Source: Phenylobacterium sp. (GTDB lineage: Bacteria > Pseudomonadota > Alphaproteobacteria > Caulobacterales > Caulobacteraceae). From it: a stretch of 64,000 nucleotides of DNA. Both the position numbers and the translations under genes were made by a program. This document shows, one piece after another, positions 6,999-15,108 of this stretch (positions are counted from its first letter, which is position 1; every line of letters starts with the position of its first letter). Location: assembly GCF_004799515.1 (NCBI RefSeq), contig NZ_SSMX01000046.1:124001-188000 (forward strand), in the 5' to 3' direction. The notes beneath the pieces were generated by a model. It worked only from the letters and a program-made list of their open reading frames with translations, ran no database searches and was not told the origin of the DNA.

Positions 6999-8654
6999 TT
7001 AGCCGCCCGGCCGCAACTCGATCACCCCGAAGCGGGCGATCCACAGCAGGCCGCGGGCGATGGCCGGGCGGCGGAAGGCGGGGAAGAGCTCGACGATCTC
7101 CGACACCTGGGCCCCGGGCCGCTCGGCGAGCCAGGCCAGGATCTTCTCGCACTCGGCGGCGTTCGGCCGGTTGATGTAACCGTAGGCGGCGAGCGGACGG
7201 GAGAGCACGGCCTGGGCCGCCGGCCAGTCCATGTCGGGACAGAGGGTGGCGCGCCAGCCGTCGGCGAGGTGACGCGTCGGGTAGCTGGCGTAGAGGGTGA
7301 AGGGATCGGGGCGGAACGGGTTGCCCATCGCTCCAGCCACCTGCGGCGCGGCGCGGCGGCGGGCGGCCAACTCACCCCAAAGGGCCTGGTATTGCGGCAC
7401 GACGGCCGACCAGTCGAACACCTCGCGCGCCCGTTGGGCGGCCTGGGCTCCCAGGGTGCGGCGAAGCTCGGGGCTGGCGGCCAGGGCGCAGATGGCGTCG
7501 GTCGCGTGGCGGAAATCGATGGCCGTGTATTGGGCCGCCGCTCCCACATAGGCGGAATAGTCCGACCAGCCGGCGGCGTGCCAGTAGGTCAGGTCGAAAC
7601 CGCTGCCCGGGCCGGGGGCGGTGGTGTCGACGCGGAAGCCGTCCAGCCCGTGGCGGACCGTGTCGCGGTAGCCGTCCCAGTCGGTGACGACGCAGGGCAG
7701 GCCCGCGGCCATGGCCTCGACCGGGGTCAGGCCGAAGCTCTCCTGGATGTTATCGGAAAAGCTGATGAAGAAGTCGGCGGCCGACCAGATGGAAAAGCGG
7801 GTGTCCGGCGGGCGGCCGTCGACCACGCGGTAATGCACCGACGGGCAGAGCGCCCGCGTCTGGTCGTGGAAGAGCTCCGCCTCGGCCTCCGTGCCCGCCC
7901 AGCCCGAGTTCACCCAGTACAGCGGTTGGTCCAGGCGCTGGGCGGCGCGCTCGAGAGAGAGCGCCATGAGCGCGGGGTTCATCTTCTCCCGCGCATTGAA
8001 GCGGCCGACGTAGAGGGCGACGGCGGCGTCGGCCGGGATGTCCAGGCGCTCGCGCCAGACCTGGCGGTGCTCGGCGGAGGCGGCGAAGTCACGGGCGTTG
8101 ACGCCCAGCGGGATGACGACCCGCTGGAGCTCGGCGCGGCGGCGCGGCCCGCCATACTCCGCCGCCAGATAGTCGCGCACCCCTTCGAGCTGGGTCTCCA
8201 CGCTGGCCCGCACGGCGGCCGAGGTGCAGATCAGGGCGTCATGCGCCTCCACCGGCGCGATCAGCAGGTTGGAAAGTGTGGTCATCGTCCGCGCAGTCGC
8301 GGTGGTGTGGGTAAGGCCGCAGATCGAATAGGACGCCGCCTTGTAGGGCTGCCGCGCCCAGGCCTCGTCGTCGATGCTGGGCCCGGGCAGGTTCAGCGCG
8401 CCGACCTCGGCCAGGCGCGCGCGCTCGGTGTTTCGGAGCCAGCGGATCGGCTTGCCGACGGGCTCTATCCGGCCGACGAGGGCCTGCAGCTCTTCCAGCG
8501 TCGAGCCGCCGCCGTGCCAGAGGTAGAACGCCTCGACATCAGCGTGCCGCAGGAAGCCACGCAGGAAGCTTTCCCCCGCCGAATGACGCCCCAGCAAGCG
8601 CGGACGCGTCGTGTCGAGGGCGTCGGTGTGCAGGAAGATCGCGGCGTTGGTCAT
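6999..8654 (-). CDS. Glycosyltransferase family 4 with C-terminal extension
   Basis: A 551-residue GT-B glycosyltransferase. The donor-binding half contains YVGRFNAREK and, near residue 305, the EX7E region SFGLTPVEAMAAGLP followed by VVTDWDGYRDTVR. The final ~90 residues form an extra domain beyond the GT core, ending in a helical LLWIARFGVIELRPGG segment. It is clearly paralogous to the 554-residue gene at 35970-37634, which has nearly the same EX7E stretch and an equivalent C-terminal domain. No signal or membrane segments are visible, so it probably acts at the cytoplasmic face on a lipid-linked or surface-glycan acceptor. It lies downstream of the type I secretion block but has its own upstream gap, with a tandem repeat just before the ATG. 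Confidence 0.88.
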   Translation of the reverse strand: MTNAAIFLHTDALDTTRPRLLGRHSAGESFLRGFLRHADVEAFYLWHGGGSTLEELQALVGRIEPVGKPIRWLRNTERARLAEVGALNLPGPSIDDEAWARQPYKAASYSICGLTHTTATARTMTTLSNLLIAPVEAHDALICTSAAVRASVETQLEGVRDYLAAEYGGPRRRAELQRVVIPLGVNARDFAASAEHRQVWRERLDIPADAAVALYVGRFNAREKMNPALMALSLERAAQRLDQPLYWVNSGWAGTEAEAELFHDQTRALCPSVHYRVVDGRPPDTRFSIWSAADFFISFSDNIQESFGLTPVEAMAAGLPCVVTDWDGYRDTVRHGLDGFRVDTTAPGPGSGFDLTYWHAAGWSDYSAYVGAAAQYTAIDFRHATDAICALAASPELRRTLGAQAAQRAREVFDWSAVVPQYQALWGELAARRRAAPQVAGAMGNPFRPDPFTLYASYPTRHLADGWRATLCPDMDWPAAQAVLSRPLAAYGYINRPNAAECEKILAWLAERPGAQVSEIVELFPAFRRPAIARGLLWIARFGVIELRPGG

Positions 8655-8660
8655 CGGAGA

Positions 8661-8686
8661 ATCTTAGGCGGAAATCTCAGGTGGAA
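8661..8686. repeat. Tandem 13-base repeat before the glycosyltransferase start
   Basis: ATCTTAGGCGGAA (8661-8673) is followed directly by ATCTCAGGTGGAA (8674-8686), matching at 11 of 13 bases. The pair ends 6 bases before the ATG of the leftward gene, in its leader. It may be a duplicated regulator or ribosome-binding element, or just slippage. Confidence 0.45.
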
Positions 8687-8737
8687 ATCCCGCACGCCCG
8701 CTCGGCGCGTCATGCGGCTCTAGCCAGCCTAGCGCGC

Positions 8738-8769
8738 AAAAGAAAGGGGCCGCCCCGAAGGGCGGCCCC
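8738..8769 (-). terminator. Rho-independent terminator of the RTX gene (UUCG loop)
   Basis: A perfect 10-base-pair GC stem (8746-8755 with 8760-8769) closes a TTCG tetraloop when read on the minus strand, in the extra-stable C(UUCG)G context. It is followed by TTTCTTTT (8745-8738). It starts 24 bases after the RTX stop codon, an ideal position to end that transcript before the glycosyltransferase gene. Confidence 0.9.
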
Positions 8770-8793
8770 AAGCCTTGTCACCGAAGCCGAAGC

Positions 8794-10743
8794 TTAGATG
8801 ATGTTCGAGAAGTTGATGTCCGCCAGGGTCTTACCGACCAGCGTCACCGCGTCGTCGGCGGCGCTGATGTGGTGGTCCGGCGTCCCGATGATCGCCGGGG
8901 TAGAGCCCGCGGCGGAGGTGCTCGTGTCGGCGAACACGATCACGTCCGTGCCGACCTGCACCGCAACGAAGCTGCCCGTGCCAAGGTGAGCGTTGGCCTC
9001 GGTGATGGCGTCGTTGAAGTCCGTCGCCGTCGTGGTGCTGAAGTTCGTCCCGGAGGCATGGCCGAGCCCGAAGTCCAGCGAGTCGGCCGACGTCCAATCG
9101 CGGATCTGAGTGATACCCGCGTTCGGGGTCGACGCAGCCGTGGCCTGGCTGTCACCGGCGGAGAACGTGAAGTCGTCAGCGCCGCCGCCGCCCGTCAGGA
9201 CGTCGGTGCCGGCGCCGTGCGCGCCACCATGGATGGTGTCGTCGCCGGCCCCGCCCACGATGGTGTTGGAGCCCAAACCGCCATCGATGTGGTCGCCGCC
9301 AGCGCCGACCTGGATCAGGTCGTTACCGGAGCTGCCGATGATGTGGTCGTGACCAGCCCCGGCAGTGATCGTCTGGGGACCGATGGCGCCGCTGACGTTG
9401 ATCGAGTCGTTGCCATCGCCGACGATGATCACATCCGCGCCGTGACCGGCCGCGGCGGTGATCGTGTCGTTGCCCGCGCCGCCCGTGACGGTGTCGGCCG
9501 AGGTGCCGGCCGCGCCGTTGAGCGCGATCGAGTCATCGCCGTTGCCGCCGTCGAGGGTGGCCGAGCCCGAGGTGCCCGAGGTGATGGTGTCGTTGCCATC
9601 GTTGCCGGTGATCGAGTCGGCGCCCGAGCCCGTCGTGCCGACGATGACGTCGTTGCCGGCGCCCCCGTCGATATGCACCGCAATGGTGCCCGCGGCGGCG
9701 CTGAAGTTGATCGAGTCGTTGCCGGCCTCGCCGAGAACCACGTCGCCGGTCGAGATACCCGCGCCGCCGACGATGGTGTCGTTGCCCAGGTTGCCGTCGA
9801 TGAACTTCAAGCCGCTGCCGGTGACGTCGATCGAGTCGTCGCCCTGACCGCCCAGGATGGTGTCGGTCCCGAGCCCGCCGTCGGTGATCGTGTCGTCGCC
9901 CGAGCCGCCCTGGATTTGGACGGTCGTGGTGGCGCCCGCGCCGCTCACGGTGATCGAGTCGTCACCCGCGTCGCCGGTGATGACGGAGCTGCCGCTAGCG
10001 CCGGCGGTGATCGTGTCGTCGCCGTTGCCGCCGTCCAGGGTGTCGCTGCCGGCGCCGCTGGTGGTGATCGAGTCGTCGCCGTCGACGCCAGCGATGCTGT
10101 CGCTGCCGCCGCCGCCGGCGATGGTGTCATCACCCTTGTCGCCGGACAGGATGTCGTCGCCCGAACCGCCGTGGATGCTGTCGTCGCCTTGGCCGCCCAG
10201 CAGGGTCAGGTGACCGGTGACGGTCGTGCCGTCGATGTTGTCGTTGCCGAGGTTGCCTTGGACGAAGCTGCCCGAGGATTGGACCTCGATGTTGTCGTTG
10301 CCTTGGCCACCGAAGATGGTGTCGATGCCCTTCGTGCCGCCAACGATGCTGTCGTTGCCGCCATTGCCTTGCATCAGGTCGGCGCCGTTGCCGCCCGTCA
10401 GGGTGTCGTCCCCGCCACCGCCAAACAGGCCATCGCCCTGGGCGGTGCCCGTGGCGTTGTCGCCGGCGACGTTGTCGCCAACCACCAGGGTCGAGCCGTC
10501 CGAGAAGACCGCGGCGTGGCCGCCGGTTTCGCCGAGCCCGTAGACGCCCGTGCCGAAGACGACCGAATGGCCATCGGCGTTGTCGGTGACGATCACCTCA
10601 GCGGAGGTCAGCGCGGTCGGCGCCACATAGGTCACGGTCATCGCTGAACCGTGCGAAGTCGAATTCGAGAAAACCAGACTGTCACTCGCGCCGAAGGCGA
10701 GCGCCTGGGCCGCGGTGATGGTCTCAAAGATATAAGTCGCCAT
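8794..10743 (-). CDS. RTX (hemolysin-type Ca2+-binding repeat) secreted protein, S-layer-like
   Basis: A 649-residue protein whose centre (about 105-520) is made of glycine/aspartate nonapeptides of the form GGxGxDxhx, the calcium-binding beta-roll of RTX proteins. There is no N-terminal signal peptide, as expected for type I secretion, and the last ~110 residues after DSQATAAST are repeat-free and end in ADINFSNII, a plausible C-terminal secretion signal. It is very acidic and lacks cysteine. The type I ABC exporter and adaptor genes lie directly upstream on the same strand, so it is their likely cargo. It is shorter than RsaA of Caulobacter (1026 residues) and its N-terminus differs. An S-layer, adhesin or biofilm-matrix role is inferred, not shown; no protease or lipase motif is visible. 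GGAGAG lies just before the ATG. Confidence 0.93.
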   Translation of the reverse strand: MATYIFETITAAQALAFGASDSLVFSNSTSHGSAMTVTYVAPTALTSAEVIVTDNADGHSVVFGTGVYGLGETGGHAAVFSDGSTLVVGDNVAGDNATGTAQGDGLFGGGGDDTLTGGNGADLMQGNGGNDSIVGGTKGIDTIFGGQGNDNIEVQSSGSFVQGNLGNDNIDGTTVTGHLTLLGGQGDDSIHGGSGDDILSGDKGDDTIAGGGGSDSIAGVDGDDSITTSGAGSDTLDGGNGDDTITAGASGSSVITGDAGDDSITVSGAGATTTVQIQGGSGDDTITDGGLGTDTILGGQGDDSIDVTGSGLKFIDGNLGNDTIVGGAGISTGDVVLGEAGNDSINFSAAAGTIAVHIDGGAGNDVIVGTTGSGADSITGNDGNDTITSGTSGSATLDGGNGDDSIALNGAAGTSADTVTGGAGNDTITAAAGHGADVIIVGDGNDSINVSGAIGPQTITAGAGHDHIIGSSGNDLIQVGAGGDHIDGGLGSNTIVGGAGDDTIHGGAHGAGTDVLTGGGGADDFTFSAGDSQATAASTPNAGITQIRDWTSADSLDFGLGHASGTNFSTTTATDFNDAITEANAHLGTGSFVAVQVGTDVIVFADTSTSAAGSTPAIIGTPDHHISAADDAVTLVGKTLADINFSNII

Positions 10744-10787
10744 AGATCTCTCCAGTCTGTGTCACACGGACCCTCGGCACGCCTGAC

Positions 10788-10804
10788 CCCCATCCCCGAT
10801 GGGG
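10788..10804. promoter_or_regulatory. Inverted repeat upstream of the RTX gene
   Basis: A perfect 7-base-pair palindrome (CCCCATC, 3-base spacer, GATGGGG) lies 45-61 bases upstream of the RTX ATG in the 213-base gap between adaptor and RTX genes. On the minus strand it is preceded by three closely spaced GGGAC elements. It could be an operator or a 5'-leader hairpin. A separate RTX promoter in this gap is likely, but I find no clear -35/-10 pair. Confidence 0.35.
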
Positions 10805-10956
10805 CTGTCCCGACGGTCCCTTTGTCCCAAGCGCCATAGCATGGCTGCGGCGAAGGTTAAACGAGCCCGAGGGAAGAGGTATCGGAAGCCCGCAATTTAC
10901 GCAACAGCTAAAAGGCCGCGGATTCCTTCCACTTAACCCCTGTCACCGAGACGCAT

Positions 10957-12369
10957 CTATTGGTCGGACAGCGCCCCGCGCATGGTGTCTGTGATCGGCG
11001 AAAGCAGCGAGCCCATGACCGTCCGCTTGCCCGCCACCAGCATCACGCTCGCCGGCATGCCGGGGGTAATCTGGGTGGTCTTGGCGAGCTTGGTCAGCTC
11101 CTGCGGATCGATCCTCACGTCGGCGCGATAGAAGGAATCCGGGCCCGCCCCCGACGCGCTAGGTCCTGCAGGTTGCAGTCCCGACGCCCGGGCGGAGATC
11201 TTGTCCGCCGAGATCATGATCACCTTGCCGTCGAGCGGGCCGTGCCACCGCGAATTCAGGCCGGTGAACCGCACCTTTGCGGGCATGCCCTCGTGGATCT
11301 TGTTGATATCCTGCGGCTTAATCGTCGCCTCGACGATGATCGGCGCGTTGGAGGGCACCAGGTTCATCAGCTCCTCGCCGGGGGCCGTGACGCCGCCCAC
11401 CGTGAACTGGGTCAGGTTGAAGACATAGCCATCGACCGGCGCCCGCACCACGGTCTGGTCGAGGGCCTGGTCGGCCGCGGTGAGGCGCGGCGCGGTGTCG
11501 GCGATGTGGGCCTGCGAATCGCGGAGGCCTTCGGCGGCCTGGCTCGTGCGGGTGTCGCGGTTGGCGGCCATCTGCATGCGGGTCTCGCCCTGCTGCTGCT
11601 TCAGGCGCGCGATGTCGGAGAGCAGCTGGCCCTTGTGGCCGCTGAGGTCGGCGATGGAGCGCTGATAGCGCAGGATCAGCGGCTTGGGCGCGAAACCCTT
11701 GTCGTAGAGGATCTGGTAGCCATCCATCTCGTCCTTGGTGAGCTTGATCTGCTCATCGGCCGAATCGACCTGGGTCTGGTCGCCCTCGATCTGGCTCTGC
11801 AGCTGATCGATGCGCTGGCTGAGCACGGAGTTCTGGCTCTGGAACAGCTGCTCGCGGGTGGTGAACAGCACCTGCTGGTCGCGAATCAGGCCGGAGACCC
11901 GCGGATCGGCCATGCGGGACATGAGCTCGGGCGGGAAGTCGACGCTGGTCTTGCCCTGGGCCTCGGCGCTGAAGCGGGCGACCTGGGCCTGCAGGCTGTC
12001 GTACTCATGCTGCAGCACGTCGTGGGCGGCGCGCGCCTCGACGTCGTTGTAGATGATCAGCGGCTGGCCGGCGCGGACGTGCTGGCCTTCCTGCACCAGA
12101 ACCTGGCGAACCACGCCGCCTTCCTTGTGGCGCACGCTCTTACGGTTCATCTCGACCCGCACCTCGCCCTGGGCGCTGACGCCGGTGCTCAAGGGGCTGA
12201 CCGAGGCCCAGACGCTCAGGCCCACCACCAGGACGAGGATCACTGCCCCGCCGATGAGCATCGGCCGGCGCATGCGCTGGTGCAGCGCGGGATCCACCGG
12301 CAGGTGCTGGTCGTCGCCGAAGGTCGGGGCGACGTAGGACGAACGGATGGGGGTAAGGTCGAGCTTCAT
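10957..12369 (-). CDS. Type I secretion membrane fusion protein (HlyD/RsaE/PrtE family)
   Basis: The 470-residue adaptor has a short cytoplasmic N-terminus, one membrane anchor (about residues 38-58), a lipoyl half-motif region around GGVVRQVLVQEGQHVRAGQPL, a long coiled-coil hairpin (about 110-290) and the second lipoyl half with VRAPVDGYVFNLTQFTVGG. It bridges the inner-membrane ABC exporter to an outer-membrane TolC-like channel in type I secretion. The ATG overlaps the end of the ABC gene by 4 bases, showing translational coupling. RsaE of Caulobacter is of similar size. No TolC/RsaF homologue lies beside it, so the outer-membrane partner must be elsewhere; the NodT proteins at 54.7 and 62.5 kb belong to other pumps. 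Confidence 0.92.
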   Translation of the reverse strand: MKLDLTPIRSSYVAPTFGDDQHLPVDPALHQRMRRPMLIGGAVILVLVVGLSVWASVSPLSTGVSAQGEVRVEMNRKSVRHKEGGVVRQVLVQEGQHVRAGQPLIIYNDVEARAAHDVLQHEYDSLQAQVARFSAEAQGKTSVDFPPELMSRMADPRVSGLIRDQQVLFTTREQLFQSQNSVLSQRIDQLQSQIEGDQTQVDSADEQIKLTKDEMDGYQILYDKGFAPKPLILRYQRSIADLSGHKGQLLSDIARLKQQQGETRMQMAANRDTRTSQAAEGLRDSQAHIADTAPRLTAADQALDQTVVRAPVDGYVFNLTQFTVGGVTAPGEELMNLVPSNAPIIVEATIKPQDINKIHEGMPAKVRFTGLNSRWHGPLDGKVIMISADKISARASGLQPAGPSASGAGPDSFYRADVRIDPQELTKLAKTTQITPGMPASVMLVAGKRTVMGSLLSPITDTMRGALSDQ

Positions 12370-14093
12370 CGTCCAGCCTCAACGGCGCGTACTTCGGTCG
12401 GTTTCATCAGCCGGCTCATCACCTGGTCGCGTGGGCCGAACAGGTCGATCCGACCGTCGCGCAGCACCAGCATCTTGTCGGCGGCGCGGAACACGGACGG
12501 CTTGTGCGAGATGATCACCACGGTCGAGCCGTTGGCCTTCAGGGCGTCGATCGCCCGCATCAGGGCTTCCTCGCCCTCGGCGTCGAGGCTGGCGTTGGGC
12601 TCGTCCAGCACCACGAAGGCGGGATTGGCCAGCATGGCGCGCGCCAGGCCGACCCGTTGGCGCTGCCCGGCCGACAGCGTGTGGCCGTCGGCGCCGACCT
12701 CGGTCTCATAGCCCTTCGGCAGCCGCAGGATGAGCTCGTGCACGCCCGCCAGTTGTGCAGCGGCGATCACGTCAGCGTCGGTGATGTCGGTGCGGAAGCG
12801 GGCGATGTTGTCGCGGATGGTCCCGGAGAACAGCTCGGTGTCCTGCGGCAGGTAGCCCACGTGGCGGCCGAAGTCGGGGCGGTTCCAGGTGAACACGTCC
12901 GCGCCGTCCAGGCGAATCACACCGTTCAGCGGCCGCCAGATGCCGACCAGCAGGCGCGCCAGCGTCGACTTGCCGGCGCCCGACGGGCCGATCACGCCCA
13001 GGGTCTCGCCCGGCTCTATGGCGAAGTTGATGTTGCCCAGCAGGAGCTTGGTCGCCCCGGGGGGCGCGAAGTTGACCGCTTCGGCGCTCAGCCGGCCCTT
13101 GGGGCGCGGCAGAGAGGTCGCCGAGGTCTGCGGTTCGGCCTTGGACAGCAGGGTCATCAGCCGCCCGTGCGCGCGGACCATGTTGTTGAGCGGCTCCCAC
13201 GACGCCACGATCTTCTCGATCGGAGCCAGGGCGCGGCTGGCCAGGATCATGTTGGCGAACAGCAAACCTTGGGGAATTTTGCCCTTGATGATGAGGAAGG
13301 CGCCGATCGCGATAATCAGCACCTGGATGCCCATGCGCACCGCCTTGATGATGTCGGTGTACATGTTGGAGATCTCGGCCGCGGCGGCGCCGCGCTCGAT
13401 CGCCACTTTCCGGTGGCCGGCCCAGGAGCCGCCCAGGGTGGGCAGCATGCCCATGGCGCGCACCACCTCGCCGTTGCGCAGCGCGGCCTCCGTGAACGCA
13501 TAGCTGCGCAGCTGGCCATCGCTGGCGTCCTTGGCCACGGTGCGGACCGCATTGCTCTGCGCCAGCGCCAGGAGGAACAGGATCACCGCGCCCACCGTCG
13601 CCAGCACGCCCACCGCCGGGTCGATGAGATAGAGGGCGATGAGGAAGACCGGCATCCACGGCACGTCGAAGAACACCGCCGCCGCCGCGCCGGTCAGGGT
13701 CTGGCGGAACTGGTCGAGGTCGCGCAGCGCCTGGGAGCGCGCGCCTTCGTCGCCGCGCACGGCGGCGTCGAACAGGGCGGAGAACACCTTGCCGGACACC
13801 CGCTGGTCGAGCATCACCCCATAGTTGATCAGGATGCGCGCCCTGAAGTCGTCGATGGCGCTGGACACGGCGAAGACGAACAGGGTGATCGCGCTCAGCA
13901 CCACCAGGCTGGGGATGTTCTGGCTCACCATCACCCGGCCGTAGACCTGGTAGGTGTAGAGCGGCAGCGCCAGGTAGAGCAGGTTCGAGAAGAAGCTGAA
14001 CGAGGCGGCGACCGCGAAGGGATGCTTGGCTTCGCCCAAGGCGCGGGTCAGCACGTTGTCGGGCTGATTCGTAAGGAAGGTGAATATCTTCAT
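12366..14093 (-). CDS. Type I secretion ABC transporter/permease (RsaD/PrtD family)
   Basis: A 575-residue half-transporter with an N-terminal membrane domain (about 30-310) fused to an ABC ATPase. Walker A GPSGAGKST lies near 366, the signature LSAGQRQRV near 469 and Walker B VVLDEPNASLD near 490, followed by the H-loop IISHKP. There is no C39 peptidase domain, which fits the PrtD/RsaD class that exports RTX proteins with uncleaved C-terminal signals. Length is close to RsaD (~578). It is the first gene of the leftward unit exporter-adaptor-RTX. An AT-rich TTATTATTAA stretch about 35 bases upstream of the ATG on the minus strand may be part of its promoter. Confidence 0.93.
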   Translation of the reverse strand: MKIFTFLTNQPDNVLTRALGEAKHPFAVAASFSFFSNLLYLALPLYTYQVYGRVMVSQNIPSLVVLSAITLFVFAVSSAIDDFRARILINYGVMLDQRVSGKVFSALFDAAVRGDEGARSQALRDLDQFRQTLTGAAAAVFFDVPWMPVFLIALYLIDPAVGVLATVGAVILFLLALAQSNAVRTVAKDASDGQLRSYAFTEAALRNGEVVRAMGMLPTLGGSWAGHRKVAIERGAAAAEISNMYTDIIKAVRMGIQVLIIAIGAFLIIKGKIPQGLLFANMILASRALAPIEKIVASWEPLNNMVRAHGRLMTLLSKAEPQTSATSLPRPKGRLSAEAVNFAPPGATKLLLGNINFAIEPGETLGVIGPSGAGKSTLARLLVGIWRPLNGVIRLDGADVFTWNRPDFGRHVGYLPQDTELFSGTIRDNIARFRTDITDADVIAAAQLAGVHELILRLPKGYETEVGADGHTLSAGQRQRVGLARAMLANPAFVVLDEPNASLDAEGEEALMRAIDALKANGSTVVIISHKPSVFRAADKMLVLRDGRIDLFGPRDQVMSRLMKPTEVRAVEAGR

Positions 14094-14222
14094 GCGCGCC
14101 GAGCCGTGGTGTCCGTTCGTTCCGCCGTTAATAATAAGCAGGATGACCTAAAAGGATGAACGCGAGTCGAAATTCATCGACCGCCACGCACCGAATCCTG
14201 AACGCCCAAAGCCGGCGGACAG

Positions 14223-14278
14223 ATGCTTGGCGCCCCTCTCGATGTCAATCTGGCGCGAAGGGGCCGTGCTACAAGCAT
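14223..14278. repeat. Nested inverted repeat before the DUF6270-like gene
   Basis: ATGCTTG (14223-14229) pairs with CAAGCAT (14272-14278), and inside it GCCCCT (14232-14237) pairs with AGGGGC (14259-14264). It lies 39 bases upstream of the next rightward ATG, in the 223-base divergent gap. It could be a leader hairpin or an operator. Apart from this and the AT-rich patch near 14130 I see nothing else in the gap. Confidence 0.35.
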
Positions 14279-14316
14279 AGCGGCCGCCCACGGAAACGGC
14301 GCCGCCGAGAGGTCTG

Positions 14317-15108
14317 ATGTCCAGGGTCGCCATTGTCGGCAGCTGCATAAGCCGCGATCTGTGGCGGTTCCGTGGCGAGACGCAGGGCGCCGCGCCGGCG
14401 GAACTGCTCTATGTCTCGCGCACCAGCCTGCCGAGCCTTTTTGCCACACCCGTGGCGGGCTTCCGCCCCGCGGCCAGGCCGCCGGAGGGCCTGCGGCCGC
14501 AGCCGCACCGGGCGCTGGTCGCCGATCTGCGCAAGACCGCGCTCGCCGAGCTGGTGGCCTTTCGCCCGACCCATCTGATCTTCGACTTCATCGATGAGCG
14601 GTTCGACCTGCTCTCGGTCGCAGGCAGCCTGGTCACCGACAGCTGGGAGCTGGAGGCCAGCGGCTATCTGGAGCGTCCGGCGCTCCGCGGCGCGCGGCGG
14701 ATCGCGCGGTTGTCCGCCGCCTGCGACCGGCTCTGGTTGGAGGCCTGTAGCGAGCTGGCGGCCTTGGTCCGCGCCACGCCGCTCGCCGAGGCCCGGCTGA
14801 TCCTGCACTCCGCCCGCTGGGCGCAGCAGCAGCGCACGGCGAACGGCCGCCCGGCGCCGATCGCCGGCGTCGAGATCCTGCCTGGCCGCCCGGCGGATAT
14901 TGAGGGGCACAACGCGCTCCTGGCTCGTTACGAGGAGGCCTTCGAAGCGCTGATGCCGCCGCTGGCCCGCGTGGCGGCGCCCGCCGAACGGCTGGCGGAC
15001 GAGGCGCACCTCTGGGGGCTCAGCCCCTTCCACTATGTGCCGGCCTACTACGCCGAGGTCTGGCGCCAGCTCGAGGCCCTGGGCCTGCGCCCGGCGCTCG
15101 CCGCCTAG
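14317..15108 (+). CDS. DUF6270-like protein (GSCxSRD motif)
   Basis: A 263-residue soluble protein opening VAIVGSCISRDLWR, then YVSRTSLPSL, THLIFDFIDERFDL, and a late LWGLSPFHYVPAYYAEVW. These match my memory of the DUF6270 family, found in capsule and LPS gene clusters and suspected to have an SGNH-hydrolase-like fold with the Ser of GSC as nucleophile. That assignment is by recall only. If right, it may be an esterase or acyltransferase acting on a glycan. It converges with the repeat protein gene on its right, and the two stop codons share one CTAG (15105-15108). Confidence 0.65.
   Translation: MSRVAIVGSCISRDLWRFRGETQGAAPAELLYVSRTSLPSLFATPVAGFRPAARPPEGLRPQPHRALVADLRKTALAELVAFRPTHLIFDFIDERFDLLSVAGSLVTDSWELEASGYLERPALRGARRIARLSAACDRLWLEACSELAALVRATPLAEARLILHSARWAQQQRTANGRPAPIAGVEILPGRPADIEGHNALLARYEEAFEALMPPLARVAAPAERLADEAHLWGLSPFHYVPAYYAEVWRQLEALGLRPALAA

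Noticed and set aside
8869..10647. 592-codon open frame on the + strand across the RTX gene
   Set aside because: It is antisense to the RTX repeats; the Gly/Asp codon pattern keeps the opposite strand open and the product is a repetitive Val/Ala/Asp/Arg sequence with no family features.
8794..10743. CRISPR-like regular repeats in the RTX gene
   Set aside because: The periodicity is that of degenerate Gly/Asp codons in frame, with no identical repeat-spacer units.
12504..14159. 551-codon + strand frame over the ABC exporter
   Set aside because: It is the antisense of a gene with intact Walker motifs; composition is His/Gln/Arg-rich noise.
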